From Paramoeba atlantica (lineage: Eukaryota > Discosea), in the NCBI GenBank assembly GCA_977017575.1, contig CDRNVI010000066.1, positions 186,001-250,000 of the forward strand: a stretch of 64,000 bases of DNA, in the 5' to 3' direction. Below are positions 36,121 through 45,653 of this stretch, in pieces (position 1 is the stretch's first letter; every line of letters begins with the position of its first letter). A program made the translations under genes and the position numbers. The notes beneath the pieces were generated by a model that was not told the origin of the DNA, made no database searches, and worked only from the letters and a program-made list of their open reading frames with translations.

Positions 36121-38859
36121 TTATGTGCCACGGGTAGAAAATTTCTGCTTTTCTACTTCGACTGGAAGTTGGATCTCAGAAGATATTCCTTTGCTTATTC
36201 GAATTTTACTGAGGAGTTTTCGAATAATGTCATCATTGGAATCAGACAGAAAAGAACCCCTCTCTGGGGATGTACACTGTTCGGCGTTATTAACAATCTT
36301 CCACCCAGCAGTGGAAAAAGAACAAGTTGCTTTCCCACTTGTGCACTCGCGCAGGGACTGCACCAAACCGATGCTTTCAACAATAGGAATACGACACTGC
36401 ATTATGAACCTTTGAGAAAAAGTACTTTCCCCGTAAAATACTTCCACATCTGTTATACAGCCTCGACGCTGTTTGATGAGTGAAGTGATGGCTCCCTGGA
36501 TGCCCTCGCCAAACCATCTGATCTCACATTTGTAAACAGGCTCTACGAGACTACTTGCTCCTTGTGCGATAGCAGACTCACATGCACGACGCATTGCAGT
36601 TCCAATATTAGATCCTGTAAGCAACTCATATAATTTATTCTCATGTCCAAGGTACTGATCCGGCACAGTAAGGTCGGAAACAATTGTCGCAATGCCGGTC
36701 AAGGGTTCTCCGCAAAGTCGTCCGGAGGACATAGCAAGATTAAAGCCAGAGCAAAAGGAGCCGACAGTGCCTGTTCTCGTTAGTACCTCAGAGACAGTAG
36801 GGCTGATGAAAAGCGCGTTTGAAAAATGGCTTTGTGGCGGTCCCAGCCAAGTAAGATTGGAAATGGCCTCTGTCCAGAATCTGAGCTCTCGTTTTTTCAT
36901 TCCTTGTTCGTCTTCCAAACTCTTTTTCAGCTTCTCCTTCAAAGGTTCTAGAATATCGGAGCTGACATAGTCATATTGCTTGACGTAGTCTTCCATAGTT
37001 CGTGACGGAATGCATGGCATAGGTATGGCAAGGAGACTGATCGTTATGCCTTCCACCAAAACACACGTCACCTCTTCAGACAAATAAGTGACGCTTCCTT
37101 TGGTCAAAGTCTCTCTAAAGGAAACAGTGGGTTCTTCAATGTTTAACTCTATCTCTTTAGTGAGAGATAAAAGGTCCGTCACGCATCTTTCGTTGTGCAC
37201 CTCACCGGCGGTACTCATGATGTATTCGCCTGAGTCACGGACATGAATATCCAATTGAAGGTCCATACGATTTAGTTTATGCAACGCAGACGATAGTGTG
37301 TTAATATCCTTCACAGATTTGGCTCGAATGACCGTCTGCATGACACTCTCTACTGGTCGAGCAATGCTACGCATGGAAGGGAATGACGGCTCCGAGCATA
37401 GCGTAGCACATTTACAAAGGCGTGAAACAATTGGTCCACCGATTGCGCAAATAGAACCCGCCGAGACCGACTCTACATCGTGCAGGCTCCCCCCACAGAA
37501 AAAAGCAACCCGGGAAACTAAGTTAGAATCTGATTCAGTATTGTCGGAACTTGCTTGTTTTTCATCTGAATGAAAATACAGTCGTTGGTCTTTGCGTATT
37601 GCCCCACAAAAAACTCGGGTTAGGCCAAATAGGACTGCCTCATTTTCTTCTTGAATCTCTACTAATTTTACAACGTAGGCAAAGGTTGGAGACAACGATG
37701 AGTCGTCACATCTTCCAATGTGTCTCAAAATGTCTTTTGAAGAGCTTCCTTGATGAGCTTCCGAAAAGCGCGCACTTTCATCAGATGCTAAATCCTTTGA
37801 AAACGTGCACGATGGAAAAAGTCGTTCTAATCTATGTCTTTGGGAATGTATAGGACTTGGCAATTGCATCTTAACGGCCTCCAGTAAACAACGAGCCAAT
37901 GGCAGCCATGAATACATGATATGCTTCGTCAACTCATCCTTGTCTTTTTTAAAAATAAGCGAGGTGCTCGGGTCGACCGCTTTTATAGAAAACAAGAGAT
38001 CCGTCAGAGCCTTCTCGTTGAAGGGTGTGGAAAACGTACAGTCAAACATTCTCCACATTGTACTAATTATAAGACGATCAAAAAGAGATCTACGCCCCGG
38101 ATCGGTTGGAACGATTGTTTGCTTGTTCTTATCGATCGTGTACGGCCCCCATAGCCCTTTGAGTAGTTTCTCTGCTTTCCATCCAAATTTGGATTCGTAC
38201 TGCGTTGCAAAATCATGAAGAGAGAACCCGAATCCCCATAGTCCACTAGTAAAAACAACGTTACCTTTGATTGGGCAGAACCATTCTTCGGAGGTTGCAT
38301 TGTCTTGAATATCTGTCGATCTTACTTGAGGTAGCGCATCAAACGTTGCAGCTTCCTCCGACAGTGTGTCCATAAACGTATTCGCATTCGCCACAATCGT
38401 GCACAGATGGGACTCTGCTTCAGTCGGGGATAATTGTAATGAACTGTAGAGTAAGTCAATTTTATTTAACACGAGGCAGAGAGAAATGTTTTCCTCGAAT
38501 GCATGCCGGAGCACACTTTGTGTCTGCGACGTAATTCCATCAATCACGTCAACGACCACCAGAGCCCCGTCACAGAGTCGAAGAGCAATGCTAACCTCCA
38601 CACCAAACTCAACATGCCCAGGAGAGTCAACCAGATTATACATGCCATCTTGAAAGGAAAGAGCAAGAGAGGATGTCTTTACCGTAATCAGTTTTTCTTG
38701 TTCATCCTCGCGGACATCAAGGTATCGTACCTTACCCGCCATGGCGGGGGAGACAATGTCGCAGTGCGCTGCAAGGTAGTCACATAAGGTTGTCTTTCCG
38801 TGATCCACATGGGCTAACATGCAAAAATTGCGCACGCAATTCGGCGATACTGCCTCCAT
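36121..38859 (-). CDS. EFL1: EFL1/Ria1 ribosome-maturation GTPase
   Basis: The 912-residue EF-2-like GTPase has G1 at HVDHGKTTLCDYLAA (residues 18-32), G3 at LVDSPGHVEFGVEV and G4 at LVLNKIDLL. Later come EF-2-type domains with TAGEVHNERCVTDL and EEPTVSFRETLTKGSVTYL, and a C-terminal domain with IGTAMRRACESAIAQG and GRCDD-type linkers. EFL1 works with SBDS to release eIF6 from nascent 60S subunits in the cytoplasm. It is shorter than the roughly 1100 residues of yeast and human EFL1, mainly in the insertion regions. The diphthamide-site sequence of EF-2 itself is absent, which supports EFL1 over EF-2. Confidence 0.9.
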   Translation of the reverse strand: MEAVSPNCVRNFCMLAHVDHGKTTLCDYLAAHCDIVSPAMAGKVRYLDVREDEQEKLITVKTSSLALSFQDGMYNLVDSPGHVEFGVEVSIALRLCDGALVVVDVIDGITSQTQSVLRHAFEENISLCLVLNKIDLLYSSLQLSPTEAESHLCTIVANANTFMDTLSEEAATFDALPQVRSTDIQDNATSEEWFCPIKGNVVFTSGLWGFGFSLHDFATQYESKFGWKAEKLLKGLWGPYTIDKNKQTIVPTDPGRRSLFDRLIISTMWRMFDCTFSTPFNEKALTDLLFSIKAVDPSTSLIFKKDKDELTKHIMYSWLPLARCLLEAVKMQLPSPIHSQRHRLERLFPSCTFSKDLASDESARFSEAHQGSSSKDILRHIGRCDDSSLSPTFAYVVKLVEIQEENEAVLFGLTRVFCGAIRKDQRLYFHSDEKQASSDNTESDSNLVSRVAFFCGGSLHDVESVSAGSICAIGGPIVSRLCKCATLCSEPSFPSMRSIARPVESVMQTVIRAKSVKDINTLSSALHKLNRMDLQLDIHVRDSGEYIMSTAGEVHNERCVTDLLSLTKEIELNIEEPTVSFRETLTKGSVTYLSEEVTCVLVEGITISLLAIPMPCIPSRTMEDYVKQYDYVSSDILEPLKEKLKKSLEDEQGMKKRELRFWTEAISNLTWLGPPQSHFSNALFISPTVSEVLTRTGTVGSFCSGFNLAMSSGRLCGEPLTGIATIVSDLTVPDQYLGHENKLYELLTGSNIGTAMRRACESAIAQGASSLVEPVYKCEIRWFGEGIQGAITSLIKQRRGCITDVEVFYGESTFSQRFIMQCRIPIVESIGLVQSLRECTSGKATCSFSTAGWKIVNNAEQCTSPERGSFLSDSNDDIIRKLLSKIRISKGISSEIQLPVEVEKQKFSTRGT

Positions 38860-39143
38860 GTGTTCGAATTTTCGGGATCTGCTTTTGTGGAGTCGCGTCC
38901 TACGTTCCTATAAGGATTACATTACGCTTTTGTCAAAGCAACCATATTGAAAGCGTATCCTTCAAACGAGAAACTGTACTGTAAATAATGTTAAATTTGT
39001 GCAAGAGTCACGTATTGTATCAGTGTTCTATGAATTTGTATGCAGCTTTGCTTGTTGTAATTCCTACAGTTTAATTTATTATTAAGATTTTTTTCATCCC
39101 GATGTCCTTTCCCCTCTACCTCTCTATCCCATCACCTAAAAAA

Positions 39144-40145
39144 CTACGACACACGGGTGGACGCGGTGTGTGTATTCTTCCATTCCGTGTAGTAATCATA
39201 CATGTCAAGCGCTAGCACACACGAATCCCGCACGAGCGCACACTTCTCATGTTTCGGGTTCGCAAAATACTTAATCGTATCCCAGCACGAGGCTGTGGCG
39301 ACGGCTCCCAGTGCCTCCGCAGCCTCATGCCGCACCATCGGGTGTTCCCCACAACGACGAAGCACCGTTTTTAACACCTCCGCACTCCCAGGACTTTGCA
39401 TTTGTCCCAGAACAAACGCAATCTCATGCCGTAACAACGCAGAGGAGGTATCCGTCTTCAACACCTGAGCAAGCCCCTCGACATCATTCTCCTCACGAAG
39501 ACGAAACATGGCGCGGTAGCGTTCATACAACGAGGGGATTTCCTCCCCTTCCCTCCCTGGCCTCCCCGCCAACACCTCCCGATTCCACTCCACATTTCTA
39601 TTCGTATGCGGGGGTGCGGGATCAATACTCGTGTACGCACTCTCCCCCTCCCCCACACCCCGTGCGCACCTCCCCTCCCGTACCTCCTCCATACGTCGCA
39701 GGGCGAGCTCACACGTCTGGAGTAACTCCACGGGAACTTTCATCACCCCCATCTCATCCAACTCCGCCGCGGCGTCGGGGCCCAGATCCTGTCGCACGGC
39801 ATAGACCGCTTTCACGTTCTCCAGCATCCGCGTGCCCTCCGCGGAGGCAATCGCCCCGAGAGCCTCCGCGGCCTCGTGGCGGGTGACGACATCGAGCGCG
39901 GAGTCGGCGACTATATCGGAAAGGAACGCGACGTCGTCGGGGGTGCCGATTTGCCCCAACACGTACATGAGCTCGTGCTGGAGGAGTACGCCCTGGGAGG
40001 GGGTGTAGGCGTCGCGGAGGGTGCGGCGGAGGGCGGGGAGGGGGAGGGGGTGGTCGGGTTCACGCAGGTGGTGGAGGGCGCGGATACGGCGGGGAAGGGG
40101 TTGGGAGGGGTCGCAGAGGGTGTCGCCGTCGGGGTGGGTGGGCAT
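39144..40145 (-). CDS. DOHH: Deoxyhypusine hydroxylase (HEAT-repeat diiron enzyme)
   Basis: The 333-residue protein has two halves of four HEAT-like repeats. Four His-Glu pairs that bind the diiron centre are visible: LLQHELMYVLGQI and TRHEAAEALGAI in the first half, LRHEIAFVLGQM and VRHEAAEALGAV in the second. It hydroxylates deoxyhypusine on eIF5A to hypusine. A variable linker (about residues 160-210) joins the halves. The 5' third is extremely GC-rich, with codon use unlike the 3' part. The first 35 codons and the 5' leader are duplicated at 41976-42137. A pyrimidine-rich leader lies just above the ATG. Confidence 0.95.
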   Translation of the reverse strand: MPTHPDGDTLCDPSQPLPRRIRALHHLREPDHPLPLPALRRTLRDAYTPSQGVLLQHELMYVLGQIGTPDDVAFLSDIVADSALDVVTRHEAAEALGAIASAEGTRMLENVKAVYAVRQDLGPDAAAELDEMGVMKVPVELLQTCELALRRMEEVREGRCARGVGEGESAYTSIDPAPPHTNRNVEWNREVLAGRPGREGEEIPSLYERYRAMFRLREENDVEGLAQVLKTDTSSALLRHEIAFVLGQMQSPGSAEVLKTVLRRCGEHPMVRHEAAEALGAVATASCWDTIKYFANPKHEKCALVRDSCVLALDMYDYYTEWKNTHTASTRVS

Positions 40146-40292
40146 GGAGGGTGGGGAGTAGAAATAATGTTTTTTTTGTTTTCTGATTTTAATAAAGGGG
40201 GGGTACGTCTAGGGTTGGCAATCATCTATTGTCGGTAAACGAATAAAAACATCTATTGTTGGCAATCGGCTATTGTGGACTGGGCCATCAAG

Positions 40293-41021
40293 TACTGTAA
40301 CCCCCCTACTTAATTGTCACCCGTCTACCCCCCCTACTTAATTGTCCTTTTTGACAGAGCCTTGGGCACGAGGCACCGCGAAGCGACGCCGATTTTTTCT
40401 GTTCATTTTTTCATTTTCTAGTGTAATGTGATATACGTCCTACGGGCACCGTATTACATCTTGTTACACAATATTTGACTCATTTTTTACTCTTTTGCAC
40501 TGATGGTTCTCCGAGGTAGGAACCGATTGGTATGATGGCTAAGCCGTCCAGCCAATCCCTTTCATCTCTTCCCCTACCGGAAAATGGTAACCTTTCAGTT
40601 GACTTCCATTCATCTTTCTCTCTTCCGGAAAACGTTAATGCTCCCGGTGATTACCCTTCATCTCCCCCCTTCCTGGAAATGGCAACTCTCCCTCAGAGCC
40701 CCATTCATCGGACAAGGGAACTACCTTCAATGAACAACGGGTTACTGGTCCTCTGGGGCGTTGAGTGAGAATACGGCCTCCTGTCTCTCGGGTAGGGCCT
40801 CTAGAAAATCCTCTAGTGGGACCCATCGCGAATTTTTTAGTGTCTCCATTGGACCTACGCTTACACAAGAACAATAATAGCAGATAGTAGCATAGAGTGA
40901 AACATGCGGCGCGAAGCGTGGCTAATTTTTTTCTCCCTACTTTCTTCAAATTTTGCACCCCCCCTATTTAATTGTCCTTTTTCCCGAAAAGCGGAGACAA
41001 TTAAGGAGGGGGGGTACAGTA
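40293..41021. mobile_element. Short TIR element B (729 bp)
   Basis: The left end TACTGTAACCCCCCTACTTA then ATTGTC is inverted at the right as GACAATTAAGGAGGGGGGG then TACAGTA. Each end also carries a second copy of the C-run/ATTGTC unit close inside (about 40325-40349 and 40958-40979), so the right end alone can fold into a hairpin. A 78-codon frame inside (40532-40768) looks noncoding. The element lies upstream of DOHH and belongs to the TACTRTRCCCCCC group. Confidence 0.75.
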
Positions 41022-41599
41022 CATGAAACGACAAGTGTCCAATCTAAGAGGGTTGAAACCTATGAAAAGCAAAACCTGGCAAAACCCGCATATTCCTCAT
41101 TGACGTGGCAAAGAAAAGTACTTTGTCAAAAAAATAGTGAAGAACATACATGGTCTCCATCGTGCGCTGCAAAACATTTTCGCGCCACAAAAAATGAAAA
41201 TTTTGAAAAAAACCATTTTTCGAAATAAACCCCCAGAAAGGGTATCGGGGGTCTTGGCACACATTTTCCACCCCCGTACTCGGGGACGACTCCCCCTGGT
41301 ATCAACAGGACGGGGCCGCCAAGTTCGGTTTTTTCTGAAAAGAAATTGGAAAAAAGGCCAACTTGGCGAAAAACATGGCTTGAAAAATAGTTTCATAAAA
41401 TCGTTTCACTATAGTAGTTTGAGAGTTTGGGACCTATACTAGTTTTCTACGCCGTTGTTTTCACAAGATACCCCTTCTTGAAGCCGTGACACGGCTCTAA
41501 AAATGACGCCCCATAAAATAGGTGTCCTGGCAAAACCAGGCAAAACTTGGCAAAACCCGGCAAGACTTAACAGGTTTCACCCCTCTAAATAAAGGAATG
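41022..41599. other. Repeat-derived noncoding sequence
   Basis: Contains recurring GGCAAAACC-type units (41060-41095 and 41526-41566) and a GC-poor interior. It is probably degraded mobile-element sequence. No gene was recognised. Confidence 0.4.
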
Positions 41600-41815
41600 C
41601 TACACGACAGTACTGACCTGCAACGCCCTTCTGTTGCGCTTGGACAATTAAAAGGGAGGTGCCAGAAGGTGCAACCAAACCATTGGCGAAAATATCAAAA
41701 GTTCATTTCAGAGAAAGCGGTCTTGTTTACAGATGCATCTCTTGATGGTTGGGGCGCAGTTCTGTTTTTGGACAATGGAGCCGTGTGCGTATATTGTATC
41801 ATACAGGTAAGCCTG
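41600..41815 (+). mobile_element. Retroelement fossil: RNase H-like fragment
   Basis: A short plus-strand stretch encodes a TDAS-x-DGWGAV signature of the RNase H domain found next to reverse transcriptase in LTR and DIRS-type retroelements. Only a fragment remains; it is an old, broken copy. The family cannot be fixed from this piece. Confidence 0.55.
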
Positions 41816-41831
41816 CAGAGATTTATAAGGT

Positions 41832-41975
41832 GAAGACGCGCACAAAACGCGTTTTTGTCACGTATCGACTCCCCAGGGGTGATCTTGCAGAAAGCGGAAA
41901 AGTGTTATTGCGCATGAGGCTTGGCCAAGGGGTTGCGACAAGGCAACTAGCCCGCGAGTTTAATGTCATTGTGAA
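41832..41975 (+). pseudogene. Tc1/mariner transposase N-terminal fragment
   Basis: About 40 codons resemble the N-terminal helix-turn-helix of Tc1-type transposases: LPRGDLAESGKVLLRMRLGQ then GVATRQLAREFNV. It is in frame with the preceding retroelement fragment only by chance of position. The fragment ends where the duplicated DOHH 5' sequence starts, so the transposase is truncated to its DNA-binding start. Whether it belongs to the same family as the transposase at 1-534 cannot be judged, since the two pieces do not overlap. Confidence 0.5.
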
Positions 41976-42137
41976 TGGGAGGGGGAGAGGGCAGTCGGGA
42001 TCACGCAGGTGGTGGAGGGCGCGGATACGGCGGGGAAGGGGTTGGGAGGGGTCGCAGAGGGTGTCGCCGTCGGGGTGGGTGGGCATGGAGTGTGGGGGGT
42101 AGGAAATAATGTTTTTTTTCGTTTTATTATTTTAATA
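41976..42137 (-). pseudogene. Duplicated 5' end of DOHH (leader plus about 35 codons)
   Basis: The stretch is nearly identical to 40035-40196, in the same orientation and exactly 1941 bases away, without internal length change. It includes the ATG (42086), MPTHPDGDTLCDPSQPLPRR and the 5' leader with its T-run. Past the duplicated codons the frame runs 53 codons into unrelated transposon sequence and stops at 41823. It is therefore a truncated gene copy, possibly still carrying a promoter or splice acceptor. Confidence 0.85.
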
Positions 42138-42512
42138 CAACGGGTGCCCTCCGATTTTGAGCAAAAAGCCGTGTTAAGGGTGGGGTACATGGAAAATTAT
42201 CTTGGAAAAAGCCGCTTCGCGGCGCCTTTTTTTATCGTTGCTACACTAGGTCATTCTCCTTTTGATATTCTTTTTGGTGCCTGGGTAGCTGTGGGGAAAA
42301 AAATCCGCCGCTTCGCAGCGGACTCCACAAATATTGGTCCTTCCCAGAAATTGTTTTTGGCCTTCTAGACAAAATGGCCCTGTGAAAAGGAGGGCCGAGC
42401 GTAGCCCTATTAGATAGGGGGGATAGTCTCTTTCTTCGTGACGTAAGATATTTTTCGGTGTTATTTCTTTATTCTCTTTGTTTGCTTTTTATAAATCGTT
42501 GTACGTTCACAT
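42138..42512. other. Noncoding spacer with GC-rich foldbacks
   Basis: Contains GCCGCTTCGCGGC (42221-42233), followed by CGCC and a T-run, and CGCCGCTTCGCAGCGG (about 42305-42321), both able to form tight hairpins. Similar CGCTTCGCG foldbacks occur inside element D and element C, hinting at a shared repeat origin. Confidence 0.45.
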
Positions 42513-43163
42513 TCATAAGAAAAGGGGGGCTTTTTCACAAGGATCCGATATTTCCACACAAGAAGGAAGCTTTCCAGAAGGAAATGTTAGTTTGGTGTCG
42601 GTGAGCGTAAGCCTTTGTAGGCCATGCGGAAGTTTCGAAAAATCAGGTACTCCTTGAATAGGATTGCCACGAAGAAAGATCTCGATCATCGTTTCTGGCA
42701 GAGCGGTAAAATCCACACTACCTTGTATGTTGTTTCCATAGAGATCCAATACGCGAAGCGACGGAGGAAGATCGCTTACTTCAAGGGACCCGCAGATACC
42801 CAAGTCATAAAGAAATAGCTCCAAGAGACCTCGCGGTAATGATGCAAAGTCCACATGTGAAATCTCACCCTTTAAGTACTTGAAAGTGCCATCACTGCTA
42901 TAATCTGAACTCAAATTCAAATGCAACAAAGAGTTCGGTAGACAAGACCATTGGAACTCACCAGAAAGACCAATACCATACCACTCCAACCTTTCAACAT
43001 TATTTTTCTCATCACACATCACACGATCCCATTCACACGCGGGTGTGTGCGTAGACCATGATTTTTGGGGATTCGGAATATCTTTGATGAAGAGGGCGAG
43101 AGCGTATTCTTGCGGCAAACCTGCACCACGAACTCGATGTGGCACACCGTCCGACATATTCAT
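42513..43163 (-). CDS. Leucine-rich-repeat protein with LRRNT-like cap
   Basis: The 216-residue protein opens with a plant-type LRR N-terminal cap (ACEWDRVMCDEKNNVERLEW; the W-x(n)-C-x-W-x2-V-x-C pattern). About five LRRs follow: LPNSLLHLNLSSDY, LPRGLLELFLYD, LPPSLRVLDLYGNNIQG, LPETMIEIFLRGNPIQG and LPHGLQRLTLTDTKL. The LP-x2-L-x2-L-x-L spacing is regular at 22-24 residues. There is no signal peptide, kinase or membrane segment, so it is probably cytosolic and protein-binding. The function is unknown. It is small for the class and appears complete, from ATG 43163 to the stop. Confidence 0.75.
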   Translation of the reverse strand: MNMSDGVPHRVRGAGLPQEYALALFIKDIPNPQKSWSTHTPACEWDRVMCDEKNNVERLEWYGIGLSGEFQWSCLPNSLLHLNLSSDYSSDGTFKYLKGEISHVDFASLPRGLLELFLYDLGICGSLEVSDLPPSLRVLDLYGNNIQGSVDFTALPETMIEIFLRGNPIQGVPDFSKLPHGLQRLTLTDTKLTFPSGKLPSCVEISDPCEKAPLFL

Positions 43164-43249
43164 AAATCGATAGACGCACTGTAAAAGACTAGAAGCATTC
43201 GAAATAGTTTTTTTATCAAGGTTGTTTCAAAATATTAATAGTCTATAGT

Positions 43250-43309
43250 GTGCTGATGATATTATTAGCACCCTAGTCCGTGAACCCGGATGGACGTACA
43301 AAACTAGGG
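43250..43309. other. Two adjacent hairpins upstream of the LRR gene
   Basis: GTGCTGAT...ATTAGCAC (43250-43271) is followed directly by CCCTAGT...ACTAGGG (43271-43309), which encloses GTCC...GGAC. The pair could be a structured leader RNA or a small repeat. No named RNA family fits. Confidence 0.3.
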
Positions 43310-43447
43310 GTTATATTCTTTGTAGAGTGGATCAAGTCTTCTGCTTACTGCAGTTCTACTCACTGGGGGCATTCATCACCTAGAAATCGTCCGTCGTCAT
43401 TCACATCCACTATTACGAGGTGCAGACAGATTTCAGACGGGATTTGA

Positions 43448-43996
43448 TTAAATTGTTTTAACCCATCTTCTTGATTTAATTTTTGTAAAGTCTTTATGTG
43501 GAGCAGATTTTTCACGTCCGTTGCTCTCCGCGGAAGCGTTACTTTTAGAAGATGAATTCGTATTTTCGATATGTACGTTTTCATTCCACCTGCCAACACT
43601 TCTTAACATTTGTTCTACCGCTGTGTGATCATCATCCTTAATGTAATCCTTAAATTTGGTTACGAAGCTCTGACCATCAACTGGCTCAACGTGGTTATCA
43701 CTCCCTTTGAGAATTTCGTGGTCTACCTTGTGATATTGTCTCTGTTTATCTTTTCTAGATTGATAAATCGGAATAATTCCTTGTCTAATGGTACGCTCGA
43801 CGCCAATTGCTTTCTGTTTCAATGCTTCAAGTTTCTTCTTATCTTTCTCGTAACCGCTGCGCAAAAATTCAGCTTTCGTGGTTTTCCATGCCCGAATTAT
43901 TAACTCGTGGTCTGTATCGAACTTTTTAATGATCGTTTTCAACAGTCGGCGATAAAGGGTCGGAACCGTACTTAAGCTACGTGAGGTAATTTTCAT
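43448..43996 (-). CDS. LYR-motif mitochondrial assembly factor (LYRM7/MZM1-like)
   Basis: The 182-residue protein has the LYR tripeptide in TLYRRLLKTIIKKF (residues 13-26), followed by a Phe and a helical RAWKTTKAEFLRSGY segment and VERTIRQGIIPIY, the pattern of complex-1-LYR proteins. MZM1/LYRM7 guides Rieske Fe-S protein insertion into complex III, and the R-x-GI ending of the helix resembles its NIVQG. Residues 1-10 are basic and Ser-rich (MKITSRSLST), suited to mitochondrial import. The last 80 residues are a polar, charged tail absent in most family members. The exact subfamily is uncertain. Confidence 0.75.
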   Translation of the reverse strand: MKITSRSLSTVPTLYRRLLKTIIKKFDTDHELIIRAWKTTKAEFLRSGYEKDKKKLEALKQKAIGVERTIRQGIIPIYQSRKDKQRQYHKVDHEILKGSDNHVEPVDGQSFVTKFKDYIKDDDHTAVEQMLRSVGRWNENVHIENTNSSSKSNASAESNGREKSAPHKDFTKIKSRRWVKTI

Positions 43997-44312
43997 TTAC
44001 ATCTATATCGGGATGTAAAGAGAATAAATGAAGAAAATACAAGAAGGTAAGAAAGCGCAAAAGCCCGGAAGTGGGGAAGGGAGAACGAAGGTTAAATTCT
44101 TAATTATATTCAATAAAAAGAGTTTTCGATGAGAAACTGGCAGATAAAAATATGCCAAAACAAAGCCCAATAATGGTGAAACATTTGTCTGCGTGAAGGT
44201 GCGTAACACAGTAATTTTTTGCTGTATCATACAGTAGACATGCAGTATGTCTCTAGTTTACTGTACTATTCGAAGACCTAGTATCTTGCATGCCACATGG
44301 ATATCTTACAGT

Positions 44313-45653
44313 TTAATGTTTCGAATGTGTACCTGAACTCTCTCCTGCTATGGAGAACCCAGCGTATTTAATACCACTGCTACAAGCGTCTCTTGGACAA
44401 AAAGAAAATCTCGGCGAAGTCGTGGTAAACTGGCGATCAAAATTCAGTTGAGAGTGATCTGGTACAAACGGAGGTTTGATCTCACGCCGCAGCAGCATCT
44501 CAAAGTCCAAACTCAAGAAGAAAGGTTGGCAGGAAAATGTCTTCATATCATTGAGACGTTTCGTCGGGTCTCGTTCCAAAAGTTTTCGACATAAGTCCTC
44601 AGCTTCGGGGCTGCAATCCGAGGAAAACTCCAAGTTCTTGTGTAAAATCAGTTCATACATGTCACAGACATTCTCGCTGTACAAAGGGGGAAGACCATGT
44701 AGCATTTCGTAGAGAAGAACTCCAAGTGACCACCAGTCCACTTCCTTTCCATGTGCCGTGGCGGTTAAAAACTCGGGCGCGAGATACTCCGGAGTCCCGC
44801 AGAAAGTTTTCGCAGAACATCCTCTCACGTTGGTCTTGGCTAAGCCGAAATCTGTCAGACAAACATGACCATCTTTATCCAAAACAACATTTTCTGGTTT
44901 AAGATCGCGATAAATGATATTGTGTGAGTGGATGTGCCCGAGGGCAAGACCGATTTCGGCCGTGTAGAAACGTGCACGGTCCTCGCCAAGTCGGCCTGTG
45001 TTCTGCATGTGATAAAAAAGTTCCCCACCGCTTAGAAAATCAAGCACCAGGTGTAGCTTGCGGCTCGTCTGGAAGGCATAGTGAAGACCCACAATGAAAG
45101 GGTGTTGCAACTTCTCAAGAATGCTCTTCTCCGCAATGGTATGTTCGATCAGATTTCGCTCCTCAATCACGTTCTTACATAACGTTTTCATAGCAAAAAT
45201 TTCGTTCGTATCCTTCTTGCGTACTTTCATCACTTTGCCAAATGCACCTCGTCCGATCACCGCTAACGCTTCGAAATCGTTTAACGCAACTGTCGATGTC
45301 GCATGACGGCTGTAGAGAATTGAACTCTTGCTTCGAGAAATCGAATCCCTATATTCTTCTAATACACATTGTAATTTATGTACCCAAGCGACTTTTTCTT
45401 TTAATGTTGGTGCTTCAAAGACATATTTCCTCTTCAATTGTGGTCCTGAGAGTGAGAATCGGTGGTCTCCCTCGTCTTCGCAAAAAGATTGGTCTAAGTT
45501 AAGTACACCATCTGGTTTTCCTTTACCACAATTTACGCAGTCTCGAAAATATGTGAGACAGCAACCATAGAGCTCAAAATAGCGTTCCGTTTTCAGCCCA
45601 CGGAACGTACCACACTGCTTTTTTAACACCCCCGAGTAATCAGGAGATCCCAT
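44313..45653 (-). CDS. PH-domain AGC protein kinase (PKB/Akt-like)
   Basis: The 446-residue protein has an N-terminal PH domain (residues 5-105; YSGVLKKQCGTFRGLKTERY, ending KVAWVHKLQCVLEEY) and a kinase domain at about 130-385. The kinase has IGRGAFGKVMKVRKK, FAMKTL (ATP Lys), YRDLKPENVVLD, LTDFGLAKTN and activation-loop Thr in KTFCGTPEYLAPE. The AGC tail has a turn-motif-like SPRFSFCP and a C-terminal YAGFSI hydrophobic motif. It is regulated in animals by phosphoinositides and PDK1. The PH plus AGC architecture and size fit Akt. All catalytic residues are present. The hydrophobic motif lacks the first Phe. Confidence 0.92.
   Translation of the reverse strand: MGSPDYSGVLKKQCGTFRGLKTERYFELYGCCLTYFRDCVNCGKGKPDGVLNLDQSFCEDEGDHRFSLSGPQLKRKYVFEAPTLKEKVAWVHKLQCVLEEYRDSISRSKSSILYSRHATSTVALNDFEALAVIGRGAFGKVMKVRKKDTNEIFAMKTLCKNVIEERNLIEHTIAEKSILEKLQHPFIVGLHYAFQTSRKLHLVLDFLSGGELFYHMQNTGRLGEDRARFYTAEIGLALGHIHSHNIIYRDLKPENVVLDKDGHVCLTDFGLAKTNVRGCSAKTFCGTPEYLAPEFLTATAHGKEVDWWSLGVLLYEMLHGLPPLYSENVCDMYELILHKNLEFSSDCSPEAEDLCRKLLERDPTKRLNDMKTFSCQPFFLSLDFEMLLRREIKPPFVPDHSQLNFDRQFTTTSPRFSFCPRDACSSGIKYAGFSIAGESSGTHSKH

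Noticed and set aside
36121-38859. Elongation factor 2 instead of EFL1
   Set aside because: The EF-2 diphthamide loop and domain lengths do not fit; divergence and insert positions match EFL1.
43250-43309. Hammerhead ribozyme
   Set aside because: CTGATGA is present, but there is no GAAA partner at the right place and no three-stem arrangement around it.
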